Of a DNA stretch of 7,194 nt, positions 4,961-7,194 are shown piece by piece. The DNA comes from an uncultured Kineosporia sp. (GTDB lineage Bacteria > Actinomycetota > Actinomycetes > Actinomycetales > Kineosporiaceae), in NCBI GenBank assembly GCA_937859855.1, contig CALMAR010000103.1:1-7194 (forward strand), read 5' to 3'. The position numbers and the translations under genes are program-made. The notes under the pieces are model-generated. The model searched no databases, was not told the DNA's origin, and saw nothing but the letters and a program-made list of their open reading frames with translations. Position 1 is the first letter of the stretch, and each line of letters opens with the position of its first letter.

Positions 4961-4980
4961 ACGTGCGCGGTGGTGCACGT
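4961..4980. promoter_or_regulatory. Inverted repeat ACGTGC-N8-GCACGT before the permease
   Basis: Perfect 6-bp arms, 14 bases centre to centre, 54 bases before the permease start. It overlaps TTGACG (4958-4963), which resembles a -35 box, but no -10 is visible 17 bases on. GGTGGTGC is repeated directly at 4969-4976 and 4989-4996. The arrangement would suit a regulator site over a promoter. The remainder of the 4786-5033 spacer shows nothing I can name. Confidence 0.3.
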
Positions 4981-5033
4981 TCAGGCGTGGTGGTGCCTGG
5001 TGCTGTTCGTTGAGGTCGTCAGGGGCGGCGTGG

Positions 5034-7194
5034 ATGTTTCGAGCGGTTGTTCGTGGAGTGCGGCATCGCGGGTACCGGACGGGCGCGTTGCTGGGCACGA
5101 TCCTGATCGCGACGGTGAGTTTCACGGTGTTGACCGGTTCGGCGTCATCCTCGCGGCTGGTAGCGGTCGGACTGGTGAACCTCAATGCCCGTTCCGCCTA
5201 CGATCTGCTGGTCCGGCCCCGCAATGCCGGCAGCGCGCTGGAGGCACAGCAGCAGTTGGTACGCGCAAATTTCCTGTCCGACGTGTACGGCGGTATCAGT
5301 CAGGAGCAGTACCAGCAGATCAAGCAGATCACGGGGGTCGAGGTCGCGGCTCCGATCGCGGTAATCGGGTACGTGCTGCAACAGACCGAGGTGCAGGTTC
5401 CGCTGCCAAGAACAACGGGCCCGGAGGTGTTCCGGCTGGACACCGGGTGGCTGAGCGACCGCGGGTTGAGCCGGGTCGCGGAGGTCCCGAGCTACGTCTA
5501 CCAGACGACCCGCCCGCTGAAGCCGTTGACGTTCCCATACACGATTCCACCGGCCAGCCGCGGGGTTCCGGACGCGTTTCAGGTGCAAGCTTCGGGAAAG
5601 GCTCGTGGGGTGTGCCCGCAGGATCCGCACCCGCTCTACGACGGCCCGTTCGACCCGTTGTTGCGGGGCCGCCTTTGGTGCTTCTCCACGCGCAACGGTT
5701 TTGAGGGGATCCGCGGGGTCGAGTCGGCCGGTGGTGTGGTGGTCCCGCCGTGGGCGCGGCACGGCACGGCCGGGGCGGTGGTGTGGTCGTTCCCGCTCCT
5801 GGTGGCCGCGATCGACCCGGAGCAGGAGGACAGGCTGGACGGCTTGGCCGGTGCGCTGAGCCGGGGCCGGTACCTGCGGGCGTCGGACGCCCCGCATCCG
5901 GGCACGGCCCGTTACAGCGGCACCAGCGTGCCTGTGTTGGCCACCACCGATCCCTATCTCGACCAGCAGGCGCAGATTACGGTGCGCCGTCTGGGACCGG
6001 AGGCGGTGGCCGCGCAACTGCGCTACGGGCACGACCAGAGTGGGCTGCAGCGCGACCTGAACGCCCGGCCCGGCACCGTCGTCGCCCGGCAACGCCAGGA
6101 CGCCACCACGGCCTACCGGCAGCTGCTGGCCGACCTGCGCGGGGACGGGGTCAGGGTCGAAGGCCTGTGGAAGCCCGCGCCGGTGCACTTCCAGCAGAAG
6201 GCCCGCGACAGGCTTGCCGTGCAGCCGACACATAACGCCGTCAATGACGTCTACAGCTACAGCGGCATCTGCTGCGTCGAAGCGCCACCGGCCAGCACCG
6301 ACACCAACGTCCGCACCCTCGCCCAGATCCCCTACAACGAGTCCCGTCTGCCGCCGCGGCTGCAAACGGTGGGTGAGTTCGATCCCAGCCGGCTGCCCGG
6401 GTTCGACGCGTTGTCGTCGGTGCCGCTGGGGACTTACCAGCAGCCCGGCGCGGTCGGCGCGACCATACGCAGCCGGCGTCTGCTGGGCGGCCGCAGCCTG
6501 GCTCCGGACGGGAACATGGCCGGCTATCTGCAGAGCCCGCCGCTACTTTTGACCTCCCTGGCCGCCGTCCAGGAGTTCTCCTCCTCCGACTTCATCTCCC
6601 CACCTCCTGCGGATGCGCCGATCAGTTCGATCCGGGTGCGGGTGGCCGGCGTGCACGGGGTGGATGCGACCAGCCGGGAACGGGTCCGCCTGGTCGCTCA
6701 GCAGATCCACCAGCAGACGGGCCTGAACGTCGACGTCACCGTCGGGTCCTCACCGACCGCGATGCTGGTCGACCTGCCCGCCGGCCGCAACGGCCGCCCA
6801 GCGCTGACCGTGCGGGAGAACTGGGTGAAGAAGGGCGTCGCGGTGGCGATCCTGCACGCGGTCAACCGCAAGAGCTTGATCCTGTTCGGGCTGATCCTGG
6901 CCGTGTGCGCCCTCGTCGTGGCCAACGCCACCAGCGCAGCCGTACGGGCCCGGCGCAGCGAACTGGCCGTCCTGGCCGCGCTGGGCTGGTCCGCCGGCCG
7001 CCTGGGCGGGCTGATCCTGCTCGAGGTGACTGGAATCGGCCTGGTGGCCGGCGCCCTGGGCGGCGGCATGTCCTACCCCATCGCCCAGGCCGCGGACCTG
7101 CATCCATCCCTGGCGCGCACACTGCTGGCCATCCCCGCCGCGACCCTGCTGGCCGCCCTGGCCGGGATCGCACCCGCCGTCCGTGCCGCTCGGG
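5034..7194 (+). CDS. FtsX-like ABC transporter permease with giant extracellular domain, 3' truncated
   Basis: 720 codons are open from the ATG at 5034 to the window end without a stop; AGGGG (5021-5025) lies eight bases upstream. The architecture is MacB/FtsX-like. A membrane segment at about 17-37 (LLGTILIATVSFTVLTG) follows a basic N-terminus (VVRGVRHRGYR). Residues about 38-612 are extracellular. Three more membrane segments come at about 614-636, 657-680 and 697-717, with the cytoplasmic loop RARRSELAVLAALGWS typical of FtsX domains between the first two. The outer domain is far larger than the roughly 200-250 residues usual for MacB. It contains QITGVEVAAPIAVIGY (97-112) and cysteines C194, C216, C413 and C414. 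Such permeases work with a LolD/MacB-type ATPase in envelope export, peptide resistance or cell-wall control. None lies upstream, so it should be downstream. The substrate is unknown. An N-terminal lipobox is absent. Confidence 0.9.
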   Translation, partial: MFRAVVRGVRHRGYRTGALLGTILIATVSFTVLTGSASSSRLVAVGLVNLNARSAYDLLVRPRNAGSALEAQQQLVRANFLSDVYGGISQEQYQQIKQITGVEVAAPIAVIGYVLQQTEVQVPLPRTTGPEVFRLDTGWLSDRGLSRVAEVPSYVYQTTRPLKPLTFPYTIPPASRGVPDAFQVQASGKARGVCPQDPHPLYDGPFDPLLRGRLWCFSTRNGFEGIRGVESAGGVVVPPWARHGTAGAVVWSFPLLVAAIDPEQEDRLDGLAGALSRGRYLRASDAPHPGTARYSGTSVPVLATTDPYLDQQAQITVRRLGPEAVAAQLRYGHDQSGLQRDLNARPGTVVARQRQDATTAYRQLLADLRGDGVRVEGLWKPAPVHFQQKARDRLAVQPTHNAVNDVYSYSGICCVEAPPASTDTNVRTLAQIPYNESRLPPRLQTVGEFDPSRLPGFDALSSVPLGTYQQPGAVGATIRSRRLLGGRSLAPDGNMAGYLQSPPLLLTSLAAVQEFSSSDFISPPPADAPISSIRVRVAGVHGVDATSRERVRLVAQQIHQQTGLNVDVTVGSSPTAMLVDLPAGRNGRPALTVRENWVKKGVAVAILHAVNRKSLILFGLILAVCALVVANATSAAVRARRSELAVLAALGWSAGRLGGLILLEVTGIGLVAGALGGGMSYPIAQAADLHPSLARTLLAIPAATLLAALAGIAPAVRAAR

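Noticed and set aside
5145..6365. A 406-residue minus-strand frame opposite the permease.
   Set aside because: The plus-strand frame has FtsX membrane segments, a ribosome site and codon bias throughout; the antisense frame is the usual GC-rich shadow.

Overview
The window comes from a high-GC actinomycete. Reasons: GC-rich third codon positions, an ECF sigma factor paired with a one-pass membrane protein, a VC0807-type membrane protein divergent from a MarR regulator, and an FtsX-type permease with a very large extracellular domain, as in actinomycete genomes. I cannot name a genus from sequence alone. The base composition is uneven: the first 60 bases are about 88% GC (53/60), while 721-780, inside the sigma-partner gene, is 48% GC (29/60).

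Layout. (1) 1-91: probable C-terminal tail of a plus-strand gene that enters from the left. (2) 92-489: gene-free convergent spacer with several inverted repeats. (3) 490-1970, minus strand: an ECF sigma factor and a coupled membrane protein overlapping in ATGA. The membrane protein has a cytoplasmic N-terminus, one membrane segment, and a six-cysteine outer domain holding two copies of a Cys-36-Cys module. (4) 1971-2752: a roughly 780-base spacer without a convincing gene, containing a dense cluster of strong inverted repeats at 2423-2546. (5) 2753-3732, minus strand: a VC0807-family membrane protein and, overlapping it by ATGA, a 30-residue single-pass membrane microprotein, followed directly by a hairpin. 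(6) 3826-4365, plus strand: a MarR regulator divergent from that operon across a 93-base intergenic region with repeated CTTAG boxes. (7) 4546-4728, plus strand: a 60-residue unrecognised protein behind a perfect 12-bp palindrome and followed by a large stem-loop. (8) 5034 to the window end, plus strand: an FtsX/MacB-type ABC permease, open at the 3' end, with about 575 residues outside the membrane.

How the parts may work together (inference). The sigma/membrane-protein pair looks like an envelope-sensing switch, with the membrane protein holding or releasing the sigma factor. The MarR protein most likely controls the divergent membrane-protein operon and possibly itself. The permease needs an ATPase that is not visible here and is presumably encoded to the right. 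No RNA gene of a known family, CRISPR array or intact insertion sequence was seen.
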